Shown here piece after piece: positions 10,701-24,499 of a stretch of DNA of 64,000 nt (the stretch's first letter is position 1; each line of letters opens with the position of its first letter). The notes under the pieces were generated by a model. That model was not told where the DNA came from. It worked only from the letters and a program-made list of their open reading frames with translations, and ran no database searches. Location of the stretch: assembly GCA_037176725.1 (NCBI GenBank), contig JAZBRS010000035.1, positions 48,990,001 through 49,054,000 of the forward strand. The letters run 5' to 3'. This DNA is from Posidonia oceanica (lineage: Eukaryota; Streptophyta; Magnoliopsida; Alismatales; Posidoniaceae). Both the position numbers and the translations under genes were made by a program.

Positions 10701-12752
10701 GGCATGCAAAGGTGCTCGTCCTCAAACCTATGTGGATACATGTAGATATGACCGCGAAAGGGCGTGCAAAGGTGCTCGTCCTTAAACCGACTGAGGAAAC
10801 AAGTAGACATGACATCGAAAGGGCATGCAAAGGCACCCGTCCTCAAACCTATGAGGAAATATGCAGACAAGACGTCGAAAAGGCATGCAAAGGCACTCGT
10901 CCGCAAACCTATGAGTATACAAGCGGACATGACCTCGAAAGGGTATGCAAAGGGCACGTCCTCAAATCGACTGAGGAAACAAGTAGACAAGACTTCGAAA
11001 AGGCATGCAAAGGCGCTCGTCCTCAAACCCATTGAGGAAACAAGCAGACATGACTTTGAAAAGGCATGCAAAGGCGTTTGTCCCCAAACAGACTGAGTAA
11101 ACAAGCAGACATGACTTCGAAAAGGCATGCAATGGCGCTCGTCCTCAAACCAATTGACGAAACAAGCAGACATGACTTCGAAAAGGCATGCAATGGCGCT
11201 CGTTCTCAAAAGCAATGAGGAAATAAGCAGACATGTTTTCGAAAAGGCAAGCAAAGGCACGCGTCCTCAAACCCATTGAGGAAACTAGCAGACATGACTT
11301 CGAAAAGGGCATGCAATGGGCTCGTCCTCATACCGAATGAGGAAACAAGCAGACATGAACTCGAAAGGGCATGCAAAGGCGCTCGTCCTCCAACCTATGA
11401 GGATACATGTAGACATGACCTCGAAAGGGCATGGATTGGCGCTCGTCCTCAAACAAATGAGGATACAAGCAGACATGACCTCGAAAGGGCATGCAAAGGC
11501 GCTCGTCCACAAACCGACTGAGGAAACAAGCAGACATAACCTTGAAAGGGCATGCAAAGGTGCTCGTCCTCAAACCCATTGAGGAAACAAGCAAAAATGG
11601 CTTCGAAATGGCATGCAAGGGCACTCGTCCTCAAACCGACAGAGGAAATAAGCAGACATGACTTCGAAAAGGCATGCAAAGGCACGTGTCCTCAACCCCA
11701 TTGAGGAAACAAGCAGACATGACCTTGAATGGGCATGCATAGGCGCTTGTCCTCAAACCCATTGAAGAAACAAGTAGACATGACTTCGAAAGGGCATGCA
11801 AAGGCGCTTGTCCTCAAACCCATTGAGGAAACAAGCAGACTTGACCTCAAATGGGCATGCAAAGGGCTCGTCCTCAAACCGACTAAGGAAACAAGTAGAC
11901 ATGACTTCGAAAAGGCATGCAAAGGCGCTCATCCTCAAACTTATAGAGGAAACAAGTAGACATGACTTCCAAATGGCATGCAAAGGCGCTAGTCCACATA
12001 CAAATTGAGGAAACAAGCAGACATGACCTCGAAAGGGCACTCAAAGGGCTCGACCTAAAACCGACAGAGGGAACAAGCAGACATGACTTCAAAAAGACGT
12101 GCAAAGGTGCTCATCCTCAAACCCATTGAGGAAACAAGCATACAAGACTTCGAAAAGGCAAGCAAAGGCGATTGACCTCAAACCGATCGAGGAAACAAGC
12201 AGACATGACGTCGAAAAGGCATGCAAAGGCGCTCGTCCTCAAACCTATTGAGGAAACTAGCAGACAAGACTTCGAAAAGGCATGCAAAGGCGCTCGTCCT
12301 CAAATCCATTGAGGAAACAAGCAGACATGACCTCAAAAGGGCATGCAGGGGTTCGTCCTCTAACTGACTGAGGAAACATGCTGACATGACTTCGAAACGG
12401 CATGCAAAGGTGCTTGTCTTCAAACCTATTAGGTAACAAGCAGACATGACTTCGAAAAGGCATGCAAAGGGCTCGTCCTCAAACCGACTGAGGAAACAAG
12501 CTGACATGACCTCGGAAGGGCATGCAAAGGCGCTCATCCTCAAACTCATTGTGGAAACAAGCAGACATGACCTCAAAAGGGCATGCAAAGGCACTTGTCC
12601 TCAAACCTATAGGGATACAAGCAGACATGACTTCGAAATGGCATGCAAAGGCGCTTGTCCTCAAACCCATTGACGAAACAAGCATACATGATTTCGAAAA
12701 GGCATACAATGGCGCTCGTCCTCAAAACCATTGAGGAAACAAGCAGACATGA

Positions 12753-13600
12753 CATCGAAAAGGGCATGCAATGGGCTCGTCCTCAAACCGACTAAGGAAT
12801 CAAGCAAACACGTCCTCGAATGGGCATGCAAAGGTGCTCGTCCTCAAACGTTTGAGGATACAAGCAGACTTGACCTCGAAAGTTCATGCAAAGGCGCTCG
12901 TCCTCAAACCGACGGAAGTAACAAGCAGACATGACCTTGAGAGGGCATGCAAAGGCGCTCGTCCTCAAACCCATTGAGGAAACAAGCAGACATGACTTCG
13001 AAAAGGCATGCAAAGGCGCTCGTCCTCAAACCGACTGTGGAAATAAGCTGACATGACAACGAAAAGGCATGTAAAGGCACTCGTCCCAAAACCGACTGAG
13101 GATACAAGCAGACAAGACCTCGAAAGGGCATGCAAAGGAGCTCGTCCTCAAACCGACTGAGGAAACAGGCAGACAAGACTTTGAAAAGGCATGCAAAGGT
13201 GCTCGTCCTCAAACCCATTGTGGAAACAAGCAGACATGACTTCGAAAATGCAAGCAAAGGCGCTCGTCCTCGAACCGACTGATGAAATAAGTAGACAGGA
13301 CTACGAAAAGGCATGCAAAGGCACCCATCCTCAAACCGACTAAGGAAACATGCAGACATGACTTCGAAAAGGGTTGCAAAGGAGCTTGTCCTCAGACCCT
13401 TTGAGGAAACAAGCAGACAAGACTTCGAATAGGCATGCAAAGGCACTCGTCCTCAAACCCATTGGGGAAACAAGCAGACTTGACTTCGAAAAGGCATGCA
13501 AAGGCGCACGTCCTCAAACCCAATGAGGAAACCAGCTGACATGACCTCGAAAGGGCATGCAAGGGGCTCGTCCACCAACCGACTGAGGAAACAAGCAGAC
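12753..13600. repeat. Higher-order segment A, copy 1
   Basis: About 850 bp (14 units) is nearly identical to 18700-19547, at an offset of 5,947 bp. Shared private variants include a CACGTCCTCGAATGGGC stretch and CGTTTGAGGATAC. This is a block duplication within the array rather than independent mutation. Confidence 0.85.
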
Positions 13601-16600
13601 ATGACTTCGAAAAGGCAGGCAAAGGCGCTCGTCCTCAAACCGACTGAGGAAACAAGCAGACATGACTTCGAAAGGCATGCAAAGGCTCTTGTCCACAAAC
13701 CTATTGAGGAACCAAGTAGACATGACTTTGAAAAGGCATGCAAAGGCGCTCGTCCTCAAACCCTGTGAGGAAACAAGCAGACATGACTACGAATAGGCAT
13801 GCAAAGGCGCTCATTCTCAAACCCAATGAGGAAACAAGCAGACATGACATCGAAAAGGCAAGCAAAGGCACATGTCCTCAAACCCAATGATGAAACAAGC
13901 AGACATGACCTCGAAAGGGCATGCAAAGGGCTCGTCCACCAACCGACTGTGGAAACGAGCAGACATGACTTTGAAAAGGCATGCAAAGGGCTCGTCCTCA
14001 AACCGACAGAAGAAACAAGCAGACAGGACCTCGGAAGGGCATGTAAAGGCATTCGTTCTCAAACTCATCGAGGAAACAAGCAGACATGACCTCGAAAGGG
14101 CAAGCAAAGGGCTCGTCCTCAAACCGACAGAGGAAACTAGCAGACAGGACTTCGAAAAGGCATGCAAAGCTGCTCATCCTCTAACCCATTGAGGAAACAA
14201 GCAGACATGACTACGAAAAGGCATGCAAAGGCGCTCGTCCTCAAACCTAAGAGAATACAAGCAGACATGACCTCGAAATGGCATGCAAAGGCGCTCGTCC
14301 TCAAACCCAATGAGGAAACAAGCAGTCATGACAACGAAAAGGCATGCAAAGGCGCTCGTCCTCAAACCTAAGAGGATACAAGGAGACATGACCTCGAAAG
14401 GGCTTGCAAAGGGCTCGTCCGCAAACCGACTGAGGAAAGAAGCAAACATGACTTCGAAAAGGCATGCAAAGGCGCTCGTCCTCAAACCTATGTGGATACA
14501 AGCAGACATGACTTCGAAAAGGCTCGCAAAGGCGCTCGTCCTCAAACCCATTGAGGAAACAAGCAGACATGACATTGAAAAGGCATGCAAAGGCGCTCGT
14601 CTTCAAACCTATGTGGATACATGCTGGCATGACCACGAAAGGGCTTGCAAAGGCGCTTGTCCTCAAACCAACAAATGAAACATGTAGACAGGACATCGAA
14701 AGGGCATGCAACGGCGCTCGTCCTCAAACCTATGAGGAAACTTGCAGACATGACCTTGAAAAGGCAAGCAAAGGTGCTCGTCCTCATACCTTTGAGTATA
14801 CAAGCGGACATGACCTCGAAAGGGCATACAAAGGGCACGTCCGTAAATCGACTGATGAAACAAGCAGATAAGACTTCGAAAATGCATGCAAAGGCACTCG
14901 TCCTCAAACCCATTGAGGAAACAAGCAGACATGACTTTGAAAAGGCATGCAAAGGCGTTCGTCCCCAAACAGACTGAGTAAACAAGCAGACATGACTTCG
15001 AAAAGGCACGCAAAGGTGCTCGTCCTTAAAACAATTGACGAAACAAGCAGACATGACTTCGAAAAGGCATGCAAAGGCGCTCGTCCTCAAAACCAATGAG
15101 GAAACAAGCAGACATGTTTTCGAAAAGGCATGCGATGGCGCTCGTCCTCAAACCCATTGAGGAAACTAGCAGACATGACTTCGAAATGGGCATGCAAAGG
15201 GCTTATCCTCAAATCGACTGAGGAAACAAGCAGACATGATCTCGAAAGGCATGCAAAGGCGCTCGTCCTCCAACCTATGAGGATACAAGCAGACAAGACC
15301 TTGAAAAGGCATGCAAAGGCGCTCGTCCTCAAACCTATGAGGATACAGGCAGACATGACCTCGAAAGGGCATGCAAAGGAGCTCGTCCTCAAACCGACAG
15401 AGGAAACAAGCAGACATGACCATGAAAGGGCATGCAAAGGGGCTCGTCTGCAAACCCATTGAGGAAACAAGCAGATATGACTTCGAAAATGCATGCAAAG
15501 GCGCTCGTCCTCAAACCGACTGAGGAAATAAGCAGACAAGACATCGAAAAGGCATGCATAGGCGCTCGTCCCCAAACCTAACGAGGAAACAAGCAGACAT
15601 GACTTCGAAAAGGCACGCACGGGCGCTCGTCCTCAAACCTAATGAGGAAACAAGCAGACATGACTTCGAAAAGGCATGCAAAGGCACTTGTCCTCAAACC
15701 CATTGTGGAAACAAGCAAACATGACCTTGGAAGGGCATGCATAGGCGCTCGTCCTCAAACCCATTGAGGAAACAAGCAGACATGACTTCGAAAGGGCATG
15801 CAAAGGCGCTCGTCCTCAAACCCATTGAGGAAACAAGCAGACAAGACCTTGAAAGGGCATGCAAAGGGCTTGTCCTCAAATCGACTAAGGAAACAAGCAG
15901 ACATGACTTCGAAAAGGCATGCAAAGGCGCTTGTCCTCAAACATATCGAGGAAATAAGTAGACATGACTTTGAAAAGGCATGCAAAGGCGCTTGTCCTCA
16001 AACTCTTTGAGGAAAGAAGCAGACATGACCTCGAAAGGGCAAGCAAAGGGCTTGTCCTCAAACCGAATGAGGGAACAAGCAGACATGACTTCGAAAAGGC
16101 GTGCAAAGGTGTTCATCCTCAAACCCAATGAGGTAAATAGCATACATGACTTCGGGAAGGCACGCATAGGCGATCGACCTCAAATCGACTGTGCAAACAA
16201 GTAGACATGACTTCGAAAAGGCATGCAAAGGTGCTTGTCCTCAAACCAATTGAGGAAACAAGCATACATGACTTCGAAATGGCATGCAAAGACGCTCGTG
16301 CTCAAACTCCTTGTGGAAACAAGCAGACATGACTTCGAAAAGGCAGGCAAAGGCGCTCGTCCTTAAACCCAATGAGGAAACATGCAGACATGACTTCGAA
16401 AAGGCATGCAAAGGCGCTCGTCCTCAAACCCATTGAGGAAACAAGCAGACATGACATCAAAAGGGCATGCAAAGGGCTCGTCCTCTAACCGACCGAGGAA
16501 ACTTGCAGACACGACTTCAAAAAGGCATGCGAAGGCACTCGTCCTCAAACCCATTGAGGAACCAAGTGGACATGACTTCGAAAAGGCTTGCAAAGGACTC

Positions 16601-18699
16601 GTCCTCAAACCGACGGAGGAAACAAGCAGACATGGCCTCGGAAGGGCATGCAAAGGCGCTCATCCTCAAACTCATTGAGGAAACAAGCAGACATGACCGC
16701 GAAAGGGCATGCAAAGGTGATTGTCCCCAAACCTATGAGGATACAAGCAGACATGACTTCGAAAAGGCATGCAAAGGCGCTCGTCCTCAAACCCATTGAC
16801 GAAACAAGCATACATGATTTCGAAAAGGCATGCAATGGCGCTCGTCCTGAAACCCATTGAGGAAACAAGCAGACATGACTTCGAAAAGGGCATGCAATGG
16901 GCTCGTCCTCAAACCGACTGAGGAATCAAGGAAACATGACCTCGAAAGGGCATGCAAAGGCGCTCGTCCTCTAACCTTTGAGGATACAAGCAGACATGAC
17001 CTCAGAAGGGCATGCAAAGGCACTCGTCCTCAAACCAATGAGGATACAAGCCGACAAGACCTCGAAAGGGCAAGCAAAGGCGCTCGTCCTCAAACCGACT
17101 GAGGTAACAAGAAGACATGACCTTCAAAGGGCATGCAAAGGCACTCGTCCTCAAACCCATTGAGGAAACAAGTAGACATGACTTCGAAAAGGCATGCAAA
17201 GGCGTTCGTTCTCTAACCGACTGAGGAAATAAGCAGACATGACATCGAAAAGGCATGTAAAGGCACTCCTCCGAAAACCGACTGTGGAAACATGCAGACA
17301 TGACTTCGAAAAGGCATGCAAAGGCACTCGTCCACAAACCAATTGAGGAAACAAGCAGACATGACTTCGAAAAGGCATGCAAAGGCTCTTGTCCTCAAAT
17401 CCATTGAAGAAACACGCAGACATGACCAAGAAAGGGCTTGCAAGGTGTTCGTCCTCAAATCGACGGAGGAAACAAGCAGACATGACTTTGAAATGGCATG
17501 CAATGGTGCTTGTCCTCAAACCCAATGAGGAAACAAGCGGACATGACTTCGAAAAGGCATGCAAAGGCGCTCGTCCTCAAACTGATTGAGGAAACAAGCA
17601 GACATCACTTCGAACAGGCGTGCAAAGGCGCTCGTCCTCAAACCTATTGAGGAAACAAGCAGACATTACTTTGAAAAGGCATGCAAAGGCGCTCGTCCAC
17701 AAACCGATTGAGGAAACAAGCAGACATGACTTCGATAAGGCATGCAAAGGTGCTCGTCCTCAAACCCATTGAGGAAACAAGCCGACAAGCCTTCGAAAAG
17801 GCATGCAAAGGCGCTCGTCCTCAAACCCACTGAGGAAACATGTAGACATGTTCTCGAAAGGGCATGCAGAAGGCTCGTCATCAAACAGACTGAGGAAAGA
17901 AGCAGACGTGACTTCGAAAAGGCATGCAAAGGGCTCGCCCTCAAACCGACTGAGGATACAAGCAGACACGACCCCAAAAGGGCATGCAAAGGCGGTCGTC
18001 CACAAACTCTTTGAGGAAAGAAGCAGACATGACCTTAAAAGGGCATGCAATGGGCTCGTCCTCAAATCGACTGAGGAAACAAGTAGACATGACTTCGAAA
18101 AGGCTTGCAGAGGCCCTAGTCTGCAAATCCATTGAGTAAACAAGCTGACATGACCTTGAAAGGCATGCAAAGGTGCTCATTCTCAAACCCATTGAGGAAA
18201 CAAGCAGACATGACTTCGAAAAGGCATGCGAAGGCGCTCGTCCTCAAACCTATGAGGATACAAGCAGACATGACCTCGAATGGGCATGCAAAGGGCTCGT
18301 CCTCAAACCGACTGAGAAAACAAGCAGACATGACTTCGAAAAGGCATGCAAAGGCGCTCGTCCTCAAACCCAAAGAGGAAACAAGCGGACATGACTTCGA
18401 AAAGGCTTGCAAAGGCTCTCGTCCTCAAACCAACTGAGGAAACAAGCAGACATGACTTCGAAAAGGCGTGCAAAGGCGCTCGTCCTCATACCTATTGAGG
18501 AAACAAGCAGACATGACTTCGAAAAGGGATGCAAAGGCGCTCGTCCTCAAACCGATTGAGGAAACAAGCAGACATGACTTCGAAAAGGTATGCAAAGGCG
18601 CTCGTCCTCAAACCCATTGAGGAAACTAGCAGACATGACTTTGAAACAGCATGCAAAGGCACTCGTCCTCTAACCCATATAGGAAACAAGCAGACATGA

Positions 18700-19547
18700 C
18701 ATCGAAAAGGGCATGCAATGGGCTCGTCCTCAAACCGACTAAGGAATCAAGCAAACACGTCCTCGAATGGGCATGCAAAGGTGCTCGTCCTCAAACGTTT
18801 GAGGATACAAGCAGACTTGACCTCGAAAGTTCATGCAAAGGCGCTCGTCCTCAAACCGACGGAGGTAACAAGCAGACATGACCTTGAGAGGGCATGCAAA
18901 GGCGCTCGTCCTCAAACCCATTGAGGAAACAAGCAGACATGACTTCGAAAAGGCATGCAAAGGCGCTCGTCCTCAAACCGACTGTGGAAATAAGCTGACA
19001 TGACAACGAAAAGGCATGTAAAGGCACTCGTCCCAAAACCGACTGAGGATACAAGCAGACAAGACCTCGAAAGGGCATGCAAAGGAGCTCGTCCTCAAAC
19101 CGACTGAGGAAACAGGCAGACAAGACTTTGAAAAGGCATGCAAAGGTGCTCGTCCTCAAACCCATTGTGGAAACAAGCAGACATGACTTCGAAAATGCAA
19201 GCAAAGGCGCTCGTCCTCGAACCGACTGATGAAATAAGTAGACAGGACTACGAAAAGGCATGCAAAGGCACCCGTCCTCAAACCGACTGAGGAAACATGC
19301 AGACATGACTTCGAAAAGGGTTGCAAAGGAGCTTGTCCTCAGACCCTTTGAGGAAACAAGCAGACAAGACTTCAAATAGGCATGCAAAGGCACTCGTCCT
19401 CAAACCCATTGGGGAAACAAGCAGACTTGACTTCGAAAAGGCATGCAAAGGTGCACGTCCTCAAACCCATTGAGGAAACCAGCTGACATGACCTCGAAAG
19501 GGCATGCAAGGGGCTCGTCCACCAACCGACTGAGGAAACAAGCAGAT
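18700..19547. repeat. Higher-order segment A, copy 2
   Basis: This is the partner of 12753-13600, sharing the same rare variants in the same order. Similarity fades near 19,550, where the next duplicated block takes over. Confidence 0.85.
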
Positions 19548-22500
19548 ATGACTCCGAAAAGGCTTGCAAAGGTGCTCGTCGTCAAACCTACGAGGAAACG
19601 AGCAGACATGACTTTGAAAAGGCATGCAAAGGGCTCGTCCTCAAACCGACAGAAGAAACAAGCAGACATGACCTCGGAAGGACATGCAAAGGCATTCGTC
19701 CTCAAACTCATTGATGAAACAAGCAGACATGACCTCGAAAGGACTTGCAAAGGGCTCGTCCTCAAACCGACTGAGGAAACCAGGAGACATGACTTCGAAA
19801 AGGCATGCAAAGCCGCTCATCCTCTAACCCATTGAGGAAACAAGCAGACATGACCTCGAAATGGCATGCAAAGGCGCTCATCCTCAAACCTAAGCGGATA
19901 CAAGCAGACATGACCTCGAAAGCGCTTGCAAAGGGATCATCCTCAAACCGACTGAGGAAACAAGCAAACATGACTTCGAAAAGGCATGCGAAGGCGATCG
20001 TCCTCAAACCTATGAGGATACAAGCAGACATGACTTCGACAAGGCTTGCAAAGGCGCTCGTCCTCAAACCCATTGAGGAAACAAGCAGACATGACTTCGA
20101 AAAGGCATGCAAAGGCGCTCGTCCTCAAACCAATGTGGATACATGCAGGCATGACCTCGAAAGGGCTTGCAATGGCACTCGTCCTCAAACCGACAATAGA
20201 AACACGTAGACATGACATCGAAAGGGCATGCGAAGGCGCTCGTCCTCAAACCTATGAGGAAACATGCAGACATGACCTCGAAAAGGCATGCAAAGGCGCT
20301 CGTCCTCAAACCTATGAGTATACAAGCGGACATGACCTCGAAAGGGCATGCAAAGGGCACGTCCTCAAATCGACAGATGAAACAAGCAGTCAAGACTTCG
20401 AAAATGCATGCAAAGGTGCTCGTCCTCAAACCCATTGAGGAAACAAGCAGACATGACTTTGCAAAGGCGTTTGTCCCCAAACAGACTGAGTAAACAAGCA
20501 GACATGGCTTCGAAAAGGCACGCAAAGGTGCTCGTCCTCAAACCAATTGACGAAACAAGCAGACATGACTTCGAAAAGGCATGCAAAGGCGCTCGTCCTC
20601 AAAACCAATGAGGAAACATGTAAACATGTTTTCGAAAAGGCATGCAAAGGCGCTCGTCCTCAAACCCATTGAGGAAACTAGCAGACATGACTTCGAAATG
20701 GGCATGCAAAGGGCTCGTCCTCAAACCGACTGAGGAAACAAGCAGACATGACCTCGAAAGGGCATGCAAAGGTGCTCGTCCTCCAACCTATGAGGATACA
20801 AGTAGACATGACCTCAAAAGGGTATGCATTGGCGCTTGTCCTCAAGCCGATGAGGATACAAGCAGACATGACCTCGAAAGGGCATGCAAAGGCGCTCGTC
20901 CTCTAACCGACTGAGGAAACAAGCAGACATGACTTGAATGGGCATGCAAAGGTGCTCGTCCACAAACCCATTGACGAAACAAGCAGAAATGACTTCGAAA
21001 TGGCATGTAAAGGCGCTCGTCCTCAAACCGACTGAGGAAATAAGCAGACAAGACATCGAAAAGGCATGCATAGGCGCCCGTCCTCAAACCAAACGAGGAA
21101 ACAAGCAGACATGACTTCGGAAAGGCATCCACAGGCGCTTGTCCTCAAACCTAATGAGGAAACAAGTAGACATGACTTCGAAAAGGCATGCAAAGGCGCT
21201 TGTCCTCAAACCCATTGTGGAAACAAGCAAACATGACCTTGGAAGGGCATGCATAGGCGCTCGTCCTCTAACCCGTTGAGGAAACAAGCAGACATGACTT
21301 CGAATAGGCATGCAAAGGTGCTCGTCCTCAAACACATTGAGGAAACACGCAGACAAGACCTTGAAAGGGTATGCAAAGGACTTGTCCTCAAACCGACTAA
21401 GGAAACAAGCAGACATGACTTCGAAATGGCATGCAAAGGTGCTTGTCCTCAAACCGACAGAGGAAACAAGCAGACATGACTTCGAAATGGCGTGCAAAGG
21501 CTCTCGTCCTCAAACCTATTGAGGAACCAAGTAGACATGACTTCGAAAAGGCATGCAAAGGAGCTTGTCCTCAAACCCTTTGAGGAAACAAGCAGACATG
21601 ACTTCGAATAGGCATGCAAAGGCACTCGTCCTCAAACCCATTGAGGAAACAAGCAGACTTGACTTTGAAAAGGCATGCAAAGGCGCACGTCCTCAAACCC
21701 ATTGAGGAAACCAGCTGACATGACCTCGAAAGGGCATGCAAGGGGCTCGTCCACCAACCGACTGAGGAAACAAGCAGATATGACTCCTAAAAGACAAGCA
21801 AAGGTGCTCGTCGTCAAACCTATGAGGAAACGAGCAGACATGACTTTGAAAAGGCATGCAAAGGGCTCGTCCTCAAACCGACAGAAGAAACAAGCAGACA
21901 TAACCTCGGAAGGACATGCAAAGGCATTCGTCCTCAAACTCATTGAGGAAACATGCAGACATGACCTCGAAAGGACATGCAAAGGGCTCGTCCTCAAATC
22001 GACGGAGGAAACCAGGAGACATGACTTCGAAAAGGCATGCAAAGCCGCTCATCCTCTAACCCATTGAGGAAACAAGCAGACATGACCTCGAAATGGCATG
22101 CAAAGGCGCTCATCCTCAAACCTAAGAGGATACAAGCAGACATGACCTCTAAATGGCTTGCAAAGGGCTCGTCCTCAAACCGACTGAGGAAACAAGCAAA
22201 CATGACTTCGAAAAGGCATGCGAAGGCGCTCGTCCTCAAACCTATGAGGATATAAGCAGACATGACTTCGAAAAGGCTCGCAAAGGCGCTCGTCCTCAAA
22301 CCCATTGAGGAAACAAGCAGACATGACTTCGAAAAGGCATGCAAAGGCGCTCGTCCTCAAACCAATGTGGATACATGCAGGCATGACCTCGAAAGGGCTT
22401 GCAATGGCACTCGTCCTCAAACCGACAATAGAAACACGTAGACATGACATCGAAAGGGCATGCGAAGGCGCTCGTCCTCAAACCTATGAGGAAACATGCA

Positions 22501-23670
22501 GACATGACCTCGAAAAGGCATGCAAAGGCGCTCGTCCTCAAACCTATGAGTATACAAGCGGACATGACCTCGAAAGGGCATGCATAGGGCATGTCCTCAA
22601 ATCGACAGATGAAACAAGCAGACAAGACTTCGAAAATGCATGCAAAGGTGCTCGTCCTCAAACCCATTGAGGAAACAAGCAGACATGACTTTGCAAAGGC
22701 GTTTGTCCCCAAACAGACTGAGTAAACAAGCAGACATGGCTTCGAAAAGGCATGCAAAGGTGCTCATCCTCAAACCAATTGACGAAACAAGCAGACATGA
22801 CTTCGAAAAGGTATGCAAAGGCGCTCGTCCTAAAAACCAATGAGGAAACATGTAGACATGTTTTCGAAAAGGCATGCAAAGGCACTCGTCCTCAAACCCA
22901 TTGAGGAAACTAGCAGACATGACTTCGAAATGGGCATGCAAAGGGCTCGTCCTCAAACCGACTGAGGAAACAAGCAGACATGACCTCGAAAGGGCATGCA
23001 AAGGCGCTCGCCCTCCAACCTATGAGGATACAAGTAGACATGACCTTGAAAGGGCATGCATTGGCGCTTGTCCTCAAGCCGATGAGGATACAAGCAGACA
23101 TGACCTCGAAAGGGCATGCAAAGGCGCTCGTCCTCTAACCGACTGAGGAAACAAGCAGACATGACTTGAATGGGCATGCAAAGGTGCTCGTCCACAAACC
23201 CATGGACGAAACAAGCAGAAATGACTTCGAAATGGCATGTAAAGGCGCTCGTCCTCAAACCGACTGAGGAAATAAGCAGACAAGACATCGAAAAGGCATG
23301 CATAGGCGCTCGTCCTCAAACCTAACGAGGAAACAAGCAGACATGACTTCGAAAAGGCATCCACAGGCGCTCGTCCTCAAACCTAATGAGGAAACAAGTA
23401 GACATGACTTCGAAAAGGCATGCAAAGGCGCTTGTCCTCAAACCCATTGTGGAAATAAGCAAACATGACCTTGGAAGGGCATGCATAGGCGCTCGTCCTC
23501 TAACCCGTTGAGGAAACAAGCAGACATGACTTCGAATGGGCATGCGAAGGTGCTCGTCCTCAAACCCATTGAGGAAACACGCAGACAAGACCTCAAAAGG
23601 GTATGCAAAGGGCTTGTCCTCAAACCGACTAAGGAAACAAGCAGACATGACTTCGAAATGGCATGCAAAG
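19310..23670. repeat. Higher-order tandem duplication, period 2,232 bp
   Basis: About 19,310-21,440 and 21,542-23,670 match at a constant offset of 2,232 bp. Shared private variants in order include a one-off short unit (GACTTTGCAAAGGCG), GGGCACGTCC or GGGCATGTCC, and CCACCAACCGACTGAGG. This is about 37 units copied as a block. Confidence 0.85.
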
Positions 23671-24499
23671 GCGCTTGTGCTCAAACCCATTGAGGAAAGA
23701 AGCAGACATGACCTCGAAAGGGCATGCAAAGGGCTCGTCCTCAAACCGAATGATGGAACAAGCAGACATGACTTCGACAAGGCATGCAAAGGTGCCCGTC
23801 CTCAAAACCAATGAGTAAAATAGCATACATGACTTCGGAAAGGCACGCATAGGCAATTGACCTCAAACCGACAGAGCAAACAAGTAGACATGACTTCGAA
23901 AAGGCAAGCAAAGGTGCTTGTCCTCAAACCTACTGAGGAAACAAGTAGACATGACTTCGAAATGGCTTGCAAAGATGCTTGTGCTCAAACCCATTGCGGA
24001 AACAAGCAGACATGACTTCGAAAAGGCATGCAAAGGCGCTCGTCCTCAAATCGATTGAGGATACAAGCAGACATGACTTCGAAAAGGCATGCAAAGGCAC
24101 TCGTCCTCAAACCTATTGAGGAAACAAGCAGACATTACTTCGAAAAGGCATGCAAAGGCGCTCGTCCTCAAACCCAATGAGGAAACAAGCAGACATGACT
24201 TCGAAAAGGCATGCAAAGGCACTCGTCCTCAAACCTATTGAGGGAACAAGCAGACATGACTTCGACAAGGCGTGCAAAGGTGCCCGTCCTCAAACCCAAT
24301 GAGTAAAATAGCATGCATGACTTCGGAAAGGCACGCATAGGCAATCGACCTCAAACCGACTGAGCAAACAAGCAGACATGACTTCGAAAAGGCATGCAAA
24401 GGTACTTGTCCTCAAACCTATTGAGGAAACATGCAGACATGACTTCGAAATGGCTTGCAAAGATGCTTGTGCTCAAACCCATTGTGGAAACAAGTAGAC